Assembly: GCA_013816805.1 (NCBI GenBank)
Contig: JACDDS010000008.1
Coordinates: 62,001 to 126,000, forward strand
DNA from: Chitinophagales bacterium
GTDB lineage: Bacteria > Bacteroidota > Bacteroidia > Chitinophagales > UBA10324
DNA length: 64,000 nt
Direction: 5' to 3'
In this document: positions 47,995 through 57,079 of the stretch, one piece after another
Position numbering within the stretch: the first letter of the stretch is position 1
How the letters are laid out: each line of letters opens with the position of its first letter
The notes under the pieces: generated by a model
Told to the model about the DNA's origin: nothing
The model's database searches: none
What the model saw: the letters and a program-made list of their open reading frames with translations, nothing else
Translations under genes and position numbers: made by a program

Positions 47995-48660
47995 TTATTG
48001 ATTGCCCTCAACTTCTACAGACTCAACAGCCGGAAGCGGCGCAGCTTGAATAGTCTTATGATCCTTAAAAAATTTTCTCTGAAAAAGCATGATCAGTATA
48101 ACACCAATAGAGATAGAGGCGTCAGCTACATTAAAGATGGGTCTGAAAAAAATTAAATACTGACCTCCCCATATTGGAAGCCAATGAGGAAGATACCCTT
48201 CATAAATTGGGAAATAAAGCATGTCGACTACCCTTCCATGAAGCCAGTTAGCATAACCCCCTTCCGAAGGTAATAATGAAGCTAACTGAGAAGGGGTACT
48301 TAATGAAAAGATTTTCCCGTAAAAAACAGAGTCGAGTATATTGCCTATGGCACCCGCCATAATAAGGGATATTGCGCTAACAAATCCGGGATGAGCTTTT
48401 TGCTTTATCAATTTTAATAAATAGTATCCAATAGCCACTACGGCGAGTATTCGAAACAAGGTGAGCAATAATTTTCCATACTCGCCCCCCCAGCTAAGCC
48501 CAAAAGCCATTCCTTCATTTTCAATAAAATAAATATAAAACCAGCTGAAAATTTGCAGACTTTGAGTGTAGAGGAAATGCAGCTTTACCCAAAATTTAAT
48601 ACCCTGATCAAGGGCAAGCACGGAAATAACAATCGAGAAAGGAAGCAGGTATTTCTTCAA
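47995..48660 (-). CDS. lspA: Lipoprotein signal peptidase (signal peptidase II)
   Basis: 221 residues with four membrane segments. The start LDQGIKFWVKLHF, the ENEGMAFGL segment, the first catalytic Asp in MAGAIGNILDSVFYG and the second in FNVADASISIGVILIM match the aspartic peptidase family A8. It removes the signal peptide from lipid-modified prolipoproteins at the inner membrane. There is an insert of about 35 residues between the two catalytic motifs (STPSQLASLLPSEGGYANW), usual in Bacteroidota, and a polar tail. Its start overlaps the end of the DksA-like gene by 4 bp. Confidence 0.94.
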   Translation of the reverse strand: MKKYLLPFSIVISVLALDQGIKFWVKLHFLYTQSLQIFSWFYIYFIENEGMAFGLSWGGEYGKLLLTLFRILAVVAIGYYLLKLIKQKAHPGFVSAISLIMAGAIGNILDSVFYGKIFSLSTPSQLASLLPSEGGYANWLHGRVVDMLYFPIYEGYLPHWLPIWGGQYLIFFRPIFNVADASISIGVILIMLFQRKFFKDHKTIQAAPLPAVESVEVEGNQ

Positions 48661-49364
48661 GTGTGCGACTTCATCATTTTAGCTTCCATACTGAGAGTGG
48701 CATGGGGAACTGCCTTTAACCGGTCTTTTTCTATGAGCTTACCAGTTACTCGGCAAATACCGTATGTTTTATTCTGAATACGGATTAATGCCTTATCCAG
48801 ATGATCTATATACAGTATCTGACGCGCTGCCATCTGGTTTAAATACTCCCGTTCCATGCTGCTCGATCCATCATCGCTGGAGGCGAATTTGTTTTCTGTA
48901 TCATCCGTTCCATTATCGCCGGTACGGTTAATCTGGTCTTGTAAATACTTGAGTTCTTTTCTTGAAGCTTCCAGCTTTTCCTTAATAAGCTGTTTAAATT
49001 CAACAAGCTCTGTATCGCTGTAGCGGGTTCTAACATCTTCCATTCTTCCGCTAGTCAAAAGCTTGGGGGAACTCTGCGTAGCTTTTAGTTTTCCCTTAAT
49101 TTCTGCCTTTTCATTTGGCCGGATCACATGCTTAAGCTTTTCTACTGCCCTGGAAACTAATTTCTTTATGACTCCATTCTTTTTAGATGCGGGCCTTTTC
49201 GTTTTAGCAGCAGATGGGAGTGTAATTTTTTTTCCTGTTCGTTTATTGGTTTTTAAGCTATTCTGAACATTAGGCTTTTGTTTTTTTTCAACTGGTTTTG
49301 CTGATCTGGCGGCAGCAGCTTTTTTTACCGGCCTGGCGGGTACACTTTTACTACTCGCTTTCAT
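48657..49364 (-). CDS. TraR/DksA-family regulator with basic N-terminal extension and reduced zinc finger
   Basis: 235 residues. The first 100 are very basic and Ala/Lys/Pro-rich (PARPVKKAAAARSAKPVEKK), suggesting nucleic acid contact. A coiled-coil DksA-like part follows (LVEFKQLIKEKLEASRKELK) with NQMAARQILYIDHLDKAL, then the zinc-finger place, YGICRVTGKLIEKDRLKAVP. Only one of the four canonical Cys is present, so zinc binding as in DksA is unlikely; this form is usual in the phylum. The expected role is binding in the RNA polymerase secondary channel. It overlaps ileS (14 bp) and lspA (4 bp), so all three are coupled. Confidence 0.87.
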   Translation of the reverse strand: MKASSKSVPARPVKKAAAARSAKPVEKKQKPNVQNSLKTNKRTGKKITLPSAAKTKRPASKKNGVIKKLVSRAVEKLKHVIRPNEKAEIKGKLKATQSSPKLLTSGRMEDVRTRYSDTELVEFKQLIKEKLEASRKELKYLQDQINRTGDNGTDDTENKFASSDDGSSSMEREYLNQMAARQILYIDHLDKALIRIQNKTYGICRVTGKLIEKDRLKAVPHATLSMEAKMMKSHT

Positions 49365-52300
49365 CAGGATATATTTTGTGTTTAATAATTACTTTTACCG
49401 GCAAATCGTTCACTTTAACCGGCGTTCCATCTTCCACATTATCAACCAATTCCAACTTATCGGCTAAAATTTCGCTGCAAATATAGTTTTTAAAATTTAT
49501 TACACTTGCATTTATTTCTTCCTGCTTTTCAATGGATACTTCAATGCGATCCGTTACTTCATAATCACGTTCTTTTCGAAGTTTTTGAAGCTGGCTTATC
49601 AGTTCACGGGCGTTCCCTTCCTCTTTTAAAGAATCTGTAATGCTTGTATCCAAAGCCACTGTCACATTCCCAAAAGAAGCGACCTGCCAGCCGGGAATAT
49701 CTTCCGAAATTATTTCTACCTCATTAATGTTAACCGTTATCCTGTCTTCCCCGGCATCAAGATCTATAGAGCCAAACAACTCCAGGTTTTGTATTTGTTC
49801 CGTACGAAGGCTGGTAAGTTGCTCATTAACGATTTTCATTCCTTTTCCGAGCCTGGAGCCGAGCAATTTAAAATTAGGTTTTACTTTCTTCGTAACCAGT
49901 CCTGAAGTATCCGTTACAAAGTCAAGTTCCTTTGCATTAACTTCAGCAAGAATCAGGTCCCGCACTTTCATTACCTGGTCACGAAAACTTTCATCAGAAT
50001 AAGGTATCATAATGCGGCTCAATGGCTGCCTCACTTTAATATTTACCTTTTTTCGCAACGATAGTACCAAAGAAGAAATATCCTGTGCCCATTTCATCCT
50101 TTCTTCCAACTGCTTATCAATCAGTGAAGAATCAAGTACCGGATATTGAGTAAGATGTACTGAAAGCTCAGTTTTCTGTTTGGTAACTTCGTTTAGGTTT
50201 TGAAAAAGCCATTCTGAAAAGAAGGGAGAAACAGGCGCCATCAACTGAGCAAGGGTTTCTAAACAAGTATATAAAGTCTGATACGCGGATACCTTGTCTT
50301 CGAAATATTCACCTTTCCAAAATCTCCGGCGGCAAAGCCGTACGTACCAGTTACTCAAATTTTCATCTACAAATTCCTGAATGGCACGTGTTGCTTTTGT
50401 GGGTTCATAATCTTCGAGGTAGCCATTAACGTCCTTAATCAGGGTATTAAGCAAAGAAATAATCCATCTGTCAATTTCAGGTCTTTCATGCACTGGTACT
50501 ACCTTTTCCTGATATATAAACCCATCGATGTTAGCATAAAGAGAAAAAAAGGCGTAAGTATTATAAAGTGTTCCAAAGAGCTTCCTGCGAACTTCATCAA
50601 TCCCTTCCATGTCGAATTTCAGATTGTCCCAGGGTTGCGAGTTCGTGATTAAATACCACCTGGTTGAATCAGCGCCATAATTGTCCAGGGTTTCAAATGG
50701 TTCTACCACATTTCCGATCCTTTTCGACATTTTATTACCGTACTTATCAAGCACCAACCCATTTGCTACTATATTTTTAAAGGCAACACTATCAAAGAGC
50801 ATCACTGCAATTACGTGAAGCGTAAAAAACCATCCGCGGGTTTGGTCAACTCCTTCTGCAATAAAATCTGCCGGGAAATTTTCTTTAAACGTTTGTTCAT
50901 TTTCGAAGGGATAATGCCATTGAGCATAGGGCATAGCACCTGAATCAAACCAAACATCTGCAAGATCCGGAACACGATACATTGGTTTTGCCTGGGGTGA
51001 GAGAAGTATTATGTCATCAACGAAAGGCTTATGGAGATCAACAGTTTTTAATAATCCTGTTTCCGGATCGCGTATTGGATTTTCCTTCATCAGTCCTGAA
51101 GCCACTGATTTCTCAATTTCCTTTGCAAGCTCTTCCAAAGAACCGATGCAGATTTCTTCTTTGCCATCTTCCGTTTTCCAAATAGGCAAAGGCGTTCCCC
51201 AAAACCTGGACCTTGAGAGGTTCCAATCCTGAAGATTTTCAAGCCAATTGCCGAAACGCCCGGTGCCTGTAGCTTCCGGTTTCCAATTGATCGTTTTATT
51301 TAATTCAATAAGCCTTTCTTTTGAGGCTGTAGTTTTAATGAACCACGAATTAAGAGGGTAATATAGAAGAGGCTTATCTGTACGCCAGCAATGCGGGTAT
51401 GAGTGTTCAAACCTTTCAATCTTAAAAGCTTTATTTTCTTTTTTTAATTTGATGGCAATCCTTTCATCTACAGACAAATACCGGTCACCGCCCTGTTTTT
51501 GTTTTTCTATTTTCTTCTCTTCATCAGTTAAGTACTGTTCCTTGACAAATTCACCTGCGAAATCAACTATCTCTTTTACAAACCGGCCTCTATTATCAAC
51601 CACGGGGGCATCATTACCCATCTCATCCTTTACCAGGATAGAAGCAATATTATTGGCTTTACATACCCGAAAGTCATCCGCACCAAATAGCGAAGCTGTG
51701 TGAACAATGCCAGTACCTTCCTCGGTAGATACAAAATCACCCAGCACTACTTCAAAGACTTTACCTGAAGGTTTCACATAAGGCATTAACTGCTCATACT
51801 TAACTCCTTCAAGTTGCTTTCCTGCCACATCAAAAAGAATTGTGAATGGAATGTCTTTATCGCCTTCCTTGTATTGTTCAAATGGCAGGTTAGTGTTTTT
51901 TTCGGGAAAGTATTTACCTCTTAAATCTTTAGCAAGAATTACGGTAACCGGCTTGAAAGTGTAGGGATTAAAAGTTTTAATACCTGAATAAGTAATGTTT
52001 TCTCCAACGGCTAATGCGCAATTTCCGGGGAGTGTCCATGGTGTAGTGGTCCAGGCAAGAAAAAAGAGATCATCACCCGAATCCTTAAAGAGAAATTTGG
52101 ATTTTTCTGCGGGAATTATTTTGAACTGAGCCACTATAGAAGTATCCTTTATTGGCCGATACGTTCCGGGCTGGTTTAACTCATGTGAGCTTATACCGGT
52201 GCCGGCTGCAGGCGAATAGGGTTGAATGGTATAGCCATGGTACACATATCCTTTATCGTAAAATTTCTTCAATAACCACCATAATGTTTCTATATAATTA

Positions 52301-52761
52301 GTTTCAAACGTGACATAAGGGTGCTGAAGGTCAACCCAATAACCCATTTTTAATGTTAAATCCTCCCATATGTCTTTATATTTCATCACCTCTTCCCGGC
52401 AGGTTCGGTTGTACTCTTCTACTGATATGGTTTTACCAATATCATCTTTTCGAATCCCTAATAATTTTTCCACGCTTAGCTCTACCGGCAATCCATGGGT
52501 ATCCCAACCGCTTTTACGTTGTACCTGGAATCCTTTCATAGTCTTGAAGCGGCAAAAAAGGTCCTTAATTGTTCTGGATAAAACATGATGAATTCCCGGT
52601 TTTCCATTCGCCGAAGGAGGCCCTTCATAAAATACAAATGGTATTTTTTCTTCGCTGCCGGAAACACTTTTTTCGAAAATCTTATTGTCTTTCCAGAATT
52701 GAAGGATTTCCCGGTCTATAGCCGGAAGATTTAATGATTTATATTCAGGATAATCTTTCAT
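49351..52761 (-). CDS. ileS: Isoleucine-tRNA ligase, type 2 (eukaryote-like) with GXHH motif
   Basis: 1136 residues, the length of the eukaryote-like IleRS2 group. It charges tRNA-Ile with isoleucine in the cytoplasm. The signature HIGH motif is altered: it reads NGKPGIHHVLSR, i.e. Gly56-Ile-His58-His59, with the first and third positions swapped relative to HxGH. The KMSKR motif is normal (residues 677-681, in YGNKMSKRIGNVVEP). The editing domain carries TTPWTLPGNCALAVG and FGADDFRVCKANNI-type segments with GTGIVHTASLFGADD. The C-terminus lacks a zinc-finger pair. It is first in the overlapping ileS-traR/dksA-lspA set. A -7 box lies about 95 bp upstream. Confidence 0.97.
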   Translation of the reverse strand: MKDYPEYKSLNLPAIDREILQFWKDNKIFEKSVSGSEEKIPFVFYEGPPSANGKPGIHHVLSRTIKDLFCRFKTMKGFQVQRKSGWDTHGLPVELSVEKLLGIRKDDIGKTISVEEYNRTCREEVMKYKDIWEDLTLKMGYWVDLQHPYVTFETNYIETLWWLLKKFYDKGYVYHGYTIQPYSPAAGTGISSHELNQPGTYRPIKDTSIVAQFKIIPAEKSKFLFKDSGDDLFFLAWTTTPWTLPGNCALAVGENITYSGIKTFNPYTFKPVTVILAKDLRGKYFPEKNTNLPFEQYKEGDKDIPFTILFDVAGKQLEGVKYEQLMPYVKPSGKVFEVVLGDFVSTEEGTGIVHTASLFGADDFRVCKANNIASILVKDEMGNDAPVVDNRGRFVKEIVDFAGEFVKEQYLTDEEKKIEKQKQGGDRYLSVDERIAIKLKKENKAFKIERFEHSYPHCWRTDKPLLYYPLNSWFIKTTASKERLIELNKTINWKPEATGTGRFGNWLENLQDWNLSRSRFWGTPLPIWKTEDGKEEICIGSLEELAKEIEKSVASGLMKENPIRDPETGLLKTVDLHKPFVDDIILLSPQAKPMYRVPDLADVWFDSGAMPYAQWHYPFENEQTFKENFPADFIAEGVDQTRGWFFTLHVIAVMLFDSVAFKNIVANGLVLDKYGNKMSKRIGNVVEPFETLDNYGADSTRWYLITNSQPWDNLKFDMEGIDEVRRKLFGTLYNTYAFFSLYANIDGFIYQEKVVPVHERPEIDRWIISLLNTLIKDVNGYLEDYEPTKATRAIQEFVDENLSNWYVRLCRRRFWKGEYFEDKVSAYQTLYTCLETLAQLMAPVSPFFSEWLFQNLNEVTKQKTELSVHLTQYPVLDSSLIDKQLEERMKWAQDISSLVLSLRKKVNIKVRQPLSRIMIPYSDESFRDQVMKVRDLILAEVNAKELDFVTDTSGLVTKKVKPNFKLLGSRLGKGMKIVNEQLTSLRTEQIQNLELFGSIDLDAGEDRITVNINEVEIISEDIPGWQVASFGNVTVALDTSITDSLKEEGNARELISQLQKLRKERDYEVTDRIEVSIEKQEEINASVINFKNYICSEILADKLELVDNVEDGTPVKVNDLPVKVIIKHKIYPDESE

Positions 52762-53062
52762 TCACATTAATTAATCGGTATAACAGTTGAGCAGCAAAAA
52801 CTTGTTGCCCCTGGTTTTAGTTGGAATGCGGTTAATTTTACCGCTTAATTATGCAGCAAAGTTACAAAAGAGAAGGGGACAGTTAGGTAGTTTACGATCC
52901 TTACAGCAATAACAGCAGCTATAATAATTCGCCCGGAATTAAAGTTTTGGTAATCTTTTTTGGATCAGTATCTATAGCCATGTAATAACAATAGATTAAG
53001 AGATATAAGATTTCTGATAATGTATATTTTAGTGCAGTCATTACACAATCAACCTGAAAACA
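52762..53062. other. Divergent intergenic region between ileS and the first arylsulfotransferase gene
   Basis: 301 bp without an ORF. It holds the probable ileS -7 box at 52857-52864. I see no strong hairpin, repeat or promoter box facing the plus-strand gene. Confidence 0.4.
52857..52864 (-). promoter_or_regulatory. -7 promoter box (TAACTTTG on minus strand) for ileS
   Basis: Exact TAnnTTTG match reading leftward, 96 bp before the ileS start at 52761. No -33 TTTG at normal spacing. Confidence 0.33.
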
Positions 53063-55201
53063 ATGATGAAAGTTTCTAGCATTTTTTTATCAATATGGCT
53101 ATTATCCCCAACAGCAATCGCTCAATTTGCTTATATCAGCCCTGAACCTTCATCCCGTCATCATTTTCCTGAAACGAATATTATTTTAAAAAATGGAGAC
53201 CTTATTGATGATAAAAGCCTTGATGGTAAAAAGCTGCTAACTATTACCGGTTCCTTAAGCGGCGAACACTCCTGGATGGCACAGCTTAGTGATGATAATA
53301 AAACAATAATCATAAAGCCACAACCGGCATTTGTATATAGCGAAACCGTTTCTGTGACTGTCCATTCGGGTATTAAAAAAACCAGCAAAGAAAAAATTCA
53401 AGGTGTATCGTTCACTTTTTACATAAAGCCGGAATCAACACCGCAGGAACAAGTACGGTTTCTACAGGCAAACCATGATCGTCTCGCTGAAGAAAGTTTC
53501 CATACTATAAATTTAAAATCACAAGCAAACAAGATCCCTTTGCCTGCGACTACAATTTACCCTCTGGATTCAATGCCTGCTTTTAAGATTAACATTAATA
53601 ATAATCCTGCATCCGGTCAGATTTTTTATTGCAACCATGAAGATCAGGATGTGCTTGGGCACGTAGGAACAAATTCTTTTTTAACCATTATAAAAAACAA
53701 TGGCAATATCGTTTGGGCGCGGGATGTTGGAAGCAATGGCCGCGATTTTAAAATAAATGTAAGCGGGTATCTCACTTATTTTGTTGATGACCGTGCGATC
53801 TGGATGGTGATGGATTCCAATTATAACATTATTGATTCCGTTCAATGCGGAAACGGCTTGGAAAAATCTACAAACAACCATGAATTTATGATGTATCCGG
53901 ACGGCCATTCTTTTGTGTTTGCTTACGATAATGAAACTACGGATTTGACTGCTTATGGCGGATTGCCCGATGCCGTGGTGCAATACCCGGTGATCCAGGA
54001 ATTAGATGCCAGTCACAACGTGATTTTTGAATGGAGAACCATGGACCATTTTAAAATTACTGACGCTGATCAGTATGTTTCCCTGACTAATGCAACGGTA
54101 GACTTTGCGCATACCAATTCTCTTGAAAGAGATGCAGATGGAAACCTTTGGATTTCAAACAGGAATATGGATGAATTAACTAAGATAAATCATAAAACCG
54201 GTGCTATTATATGGCGCATGAATGGAGAAAATAACCAATTCACTTTCGTGAATGATAATATTCCTGAACATTTCTCAAACCAGCATGACTTGCGGCTGCT
54301 GGGCAACGGCCACATTACACTGTTCAACAATGGAAATCATCTTGATCCTTTAATCAGCAGTGCAAAAGAATATATGGTTGATGAAAAAAAGAAAAAAGTA
54401 ACGCTGATCTGGTACTATGAACATCCGGATGTTAACGGGAACCACGTATTCGGGAGTGCAACAGGAAATGCCCAACGATTGCCAAACGGTAATACTATGA
54501 TTGATTGGGGCCTTATTCCCCTTAATGAAGGAATGCCTAATCAAACTGAAGTAGACTCAAATAAGGTAATCCGCTGGGAAATGACCTTTGATTCTGCCGG
54601 TGAAAAGTGTTACCGTGTACATAAATATGTCTGGAATCCATGCAGCAGAATTACCGGTTATACAATGGATGCAGTTCCGAAAGAAAAGAATGCATCTCTA
54701 AGCTGGGGTGAGGCTACCGGAGGAGCAAAATATCGTGTAAACTACCGTGTTAAGGGAACCACTTCATGGATTAAAGCAGGAAATACTGCAAACACAACTA
54801 TGACGATAAGAAATTTGACCCCCGCTACGAAGTACGAGTGGCAGGTACTTACCTTATGTGATAACAATGAGACATCTAACTATTCTTCTATTTCCAGGTT
54901 TACCACGCTCGCTGCAAAGAATATCCTGACCGATCTAATAATTAATGGGCAGTTAATTGCTGATGTATATCCAAATCCTGCCGGTCAGAAATTAAATATT
55001 GCAATCAATGAACCCGGAGATAACCAGTTATCTGTTGAGATAAGAAACATTTTTGGAGTAATAGTAAAGCATTCGGATTTCAATACAGATAATGGTCACC
55101 AGCTAATAGCCATCGCCGTGGATGCGCTCACTTCAGGTATTTATATAGCAGAGATTCATTGCAATTCGAAAACGGTAGTTAAGACATTTTTAAAGCAATA
55201 G
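53063..55201 (+). CDS. T9SS-sorted arylsulfotransferase (ASST)-like protein
   Basis: 712 residues. A signal peptide (IFLSIWLLSPTAIAQ) is followed by an N-terminal domain (about 20-130; SSRHHFPETNIILKNGDLID), then a propeller of the ASST family (about 170-520). Candidate catalytic His lie in TNNHEFMMYPDGHSF, VDFAHTNSLERDADGN and FSNQHDLRLLGNGHITLF, with MNGENNQF and NAQRLPNGNTMIDWG also conserved. An FN3-like domain (LSWGEATGGAKYRVNYRV) and a sorting domain (VYPNPAGQKLNIAI, then TSGIYIAEIHCNS) end it. Known ASSTs move sulfate between phenols in the periplasm; here T9SS secretion puts it outside. A close paralogue lies at 60706. Enzymatic activity is not proven by sequence. Confidence 0.84.
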   Translation: MMKVSSIFLSIWLLSPTAIAQFAYISPEPSSRHHFPETNIILKNGDLIDDKSLDGKKLLTITGSLSGEHSWMAQLSDDNKTIIIKPQPAFVYSETVSVTVHSGIKKTSKEKIQGVSFTFYIKPESTPQEQVRFLQANHDRLAEESFHTINLKSQANKIPLPATTIYPLDSMPAFKININNNPASGQIFYCNHEDQDVLGHVGTNSFLTIIKNNGNIVWARDVGSNGRDFKINVSGYLTYFVDDRAIWMVMDSNYNIIDSVQCGNGLEKSTNNHEFMMYPDGHSFVFAYDNETTDLTAYGGLPDAVVQYPVIQELDASHNVIFEWRTMDHFKITDADQYVSLTNATVDFAHTNSLERDADGNLWISNRNMDELTKINHKTGAIIWRMNGENNQFTFVNDNIPEHFSNQHDLRLLGNGHITLFNNGNHLDPLISSAKEYMVDEKKKKVTLIWYYEHPDVNGNHVFGSATGNAQRLPNGNTMIDWGLIPLNEGMPNQTEVDSNKVIRWEMTFDSAGEKCYRVHKYVWNPCSRITGYTMDAVPKEKNASLSWGEATGGAKYRVNYRVKGTTSWIKAGNTANTTMTIRNLTPATKYEWQVLTLCDNNETSNYSSISRFTTLAAKNILTDLIINGQLIADVYPNPAGQKLNIAINEPGDNQLSVEIRNIFGVIVKHSDFNTDNGHQLIAIAVDALTSGIYIAEIHCNSKTVVKTFLKQ

Positions 55202-55585
55202 CAGATTAGTGATATCATCAAGTATCCTTGCAGCGAATAACCGATTTGTTGCACATAAATGATTTACTGAAAAGGTCTGCTATTTTCAAAGACGGATAAT
55301 TCCACTTCAATAAATTGAATACTCCGGGGACAAATTTTTTTTATTAACTGCTTGTTCCTATTTTTCATTATAAAAATTAAATTGAATTCCCAAAAATTAA
55401 TTGAGAATAAGAGGGTTTAAGATCTAATTTTTGTATCTATGCTTATCAAAACCATTTAAGGATTCAATAATTATGAACTAAATTGAAACAATAAACCGGT
55501 TTCAATTAATAAACGATCCCTAAAAAAAGTAAAAGCGTACATTAGATCGTACAGCTTATTTGTCTCACAAAACGTTCGATTTTTT
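55202..55585. other. 384-bp intergenic stretch with a perfect 9-bp inverted repeat
   Basis: No ORF of note. Arms AATTGAAAC (55481-55489) and GTTTCAATT (55499-55507) are perfect with a 9-nt loop, 79 bp before the next start codon. It has no T tract and could be a protein-binding site or leader hairpin. Nothing else is recognised. Confidence 0.45.
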
Positions 55586-57079
55586 ATGGCAAAAGACAAA
55601 TTGTACAATTTGGTGCATTCCCTTTCGAATTCAGAGAAGAAGTTTTTCCGGCAATATGCAAAGAGATGGATGATTGAAGCTGAAGCTGGCTATTTAAAAT
55701 TATACGATGCTATTGAGGCTCAGGAGGAATACAGTGAAGCATTATTAAAAAATAAATTCCCATCCTACGAAAAGAATTTCCATAAGGCCAAGGCATATCT
55801 ATACGACCTTATACTGAAATCACTGGTTATTCAGCAAGAAAAAACCTCATCATATACGGAAGCATTGTACTTGCTGAGCACCGTAGAAATTCTCAGCGAA
55901 AAAATGCTAATCAATGAAGCATTGGAACAGATAAAAAAGGTAAAGGACATTGCGGAGGCATATGATTTTAATGAATTGAAATTTGCTACCTACCGCTGGG
56001 AATATGCATTGATTGCTACGTCTACCCTTACTTATGCACCGGATGATTTATCTTTTGAAAACTATGAAGAAAAGCTAGCAGTAATCCGGCAAATATCCGA
56101 CATCACTGAAATGAGGCAATATTATTTTCAGCTCAGTGAATTGAGTGGAAGTAAAACAGGCGCACTGCAACCAGAAATGTTTTCGCAGATAAAAGACATT
56201 TACGATAAACCCATGCTCGCCGATAATAAGGAATATGGCTCTAAATCTATCCAGCGCTTGTATTTGGGCTTAAAATATATGCAGCATAAATTCATGGGAA
56301 AGAAGAAGGAAGCACTTGAATACATACAGCAGCTTGCCGCCTTGTGCGAAAAATTTTCAATGCGTTTTTATTTTCATGAATTTCAATTGATCTATTGCTA
56401 TTATAACCTGATTAATGAATACCTCGAAAATGAATGTCAGCAGGAAGCCGGGCACTACCTAGAAAAACTAAGACAGCTTAGCGTAAATACTGAACCCAAC
56501 CGCTATTTTCAATTTCACCTTTTATTCTCAAACGAGCTGAATTACCATACTAAATATGGAAATACTAAAGCCTGTATGAAGCTTATAAAAGAGTACTATA
56601 GTTCAGTGAACCAGCGTACAAAAGAGAGCTTCCACCGCGAAGTGGAAGTAAGGAACTATTATTCAATAATGAATTACCTGGTTCAGGCAAAGGAGTATAG
56701 CGAAGCGCTTACGTTTATTAATGTATTGCTGAATGAACGGTCTAAGGAAGTACAGGCCTTGCCCTATTTCAAGCAAGCTAAACTTTTAAACCTGGTTGCG
56801 CATTTTGAGTTGGGGAATTATGATTTGCTGGAACATATTGTACGACAGACAGAATATTTTTTAACCACCCGAAAACTGTTCTTTCAGTTTGAGAAATCAT
56901 TACTGAATTTTTTCAGACAAGCGGCAAAGCCGGACATTTTGGTAAAGGAATGCTATAAAGGTCTTCAGCATAATCTTAAAGGAATTATGCAAGATTCGGC
57001 AGAAATGTTGCGTGTTCAATTTTTTAACCAATGCGGCTGGTTGAACCACCATAAAGTAGCTGAGAAATTACAAAGCTAA
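55586..57079 (+). CDS. Conserved-looking helical-repeat protein of unknown function
   Basis: 497 residues, no signal peptide or membrane segment. It begins AKDKLYNLVHSLSNSEKKFF, and the whole chain predicts as amphipathic helices in pairs (for example EALYLLSTVEILSEKMLINE and YSEALTFINVLLNERSKEVQ), which looks like a TPR-like or other alpha-solenoid, so a protein-protein contact role is likely. I do not recognise a named family; similar proteins starting with LYxLVxSLSxSEKRxF are, as I recall, common as hypotheticals in Bacteroidota. Its stop overlaps that of the convergent M28 gene by 4 bp (CTAA). No function can be stated. Confidence 0.75.
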   Translation: MAKDKLYNLVHSLSNSEKKFFRQYAKRWMIEAEAGYLKLYDAIEAQEEYSEALLKNKFPSYEKNFHKAKAYLYDLILKSLVIQQEKTSSYTEALYLLSTVEILSEKMLINEALEQIKKVKDIAEAYDFNELKFATYRWEYALIATSTLTYAPDDLSFENYEEKLAVIRQISDITEMRQYYFQLSELSGSKTGALQPEMFSQIKDIYDKPMLADNKEYGSKSIQRLYLGLKYMQHKFMGKKKEALEYIQQLAALCEKFSMRFYFHEFQLIYCYYNLINEYLENECQQEAGHYLEKLRQLSVNTEPNRYFQFHLLFSNELNYHTKYGNTKACMKLIKEYYSSVNQRTKESFHREVEVRNYYSIMNYLVQAKEYSEALTFINVLLNERSKEVQALPYFKQAKLLNLVAHFELGNYDLLEHIVRQTEYFLTTRKLFFQFEKSLLNFFRQAAKPDILVKECYKGLQHNLKGIMQDSAEMLRVQFFNQCGWLNHHKVAEKLQS

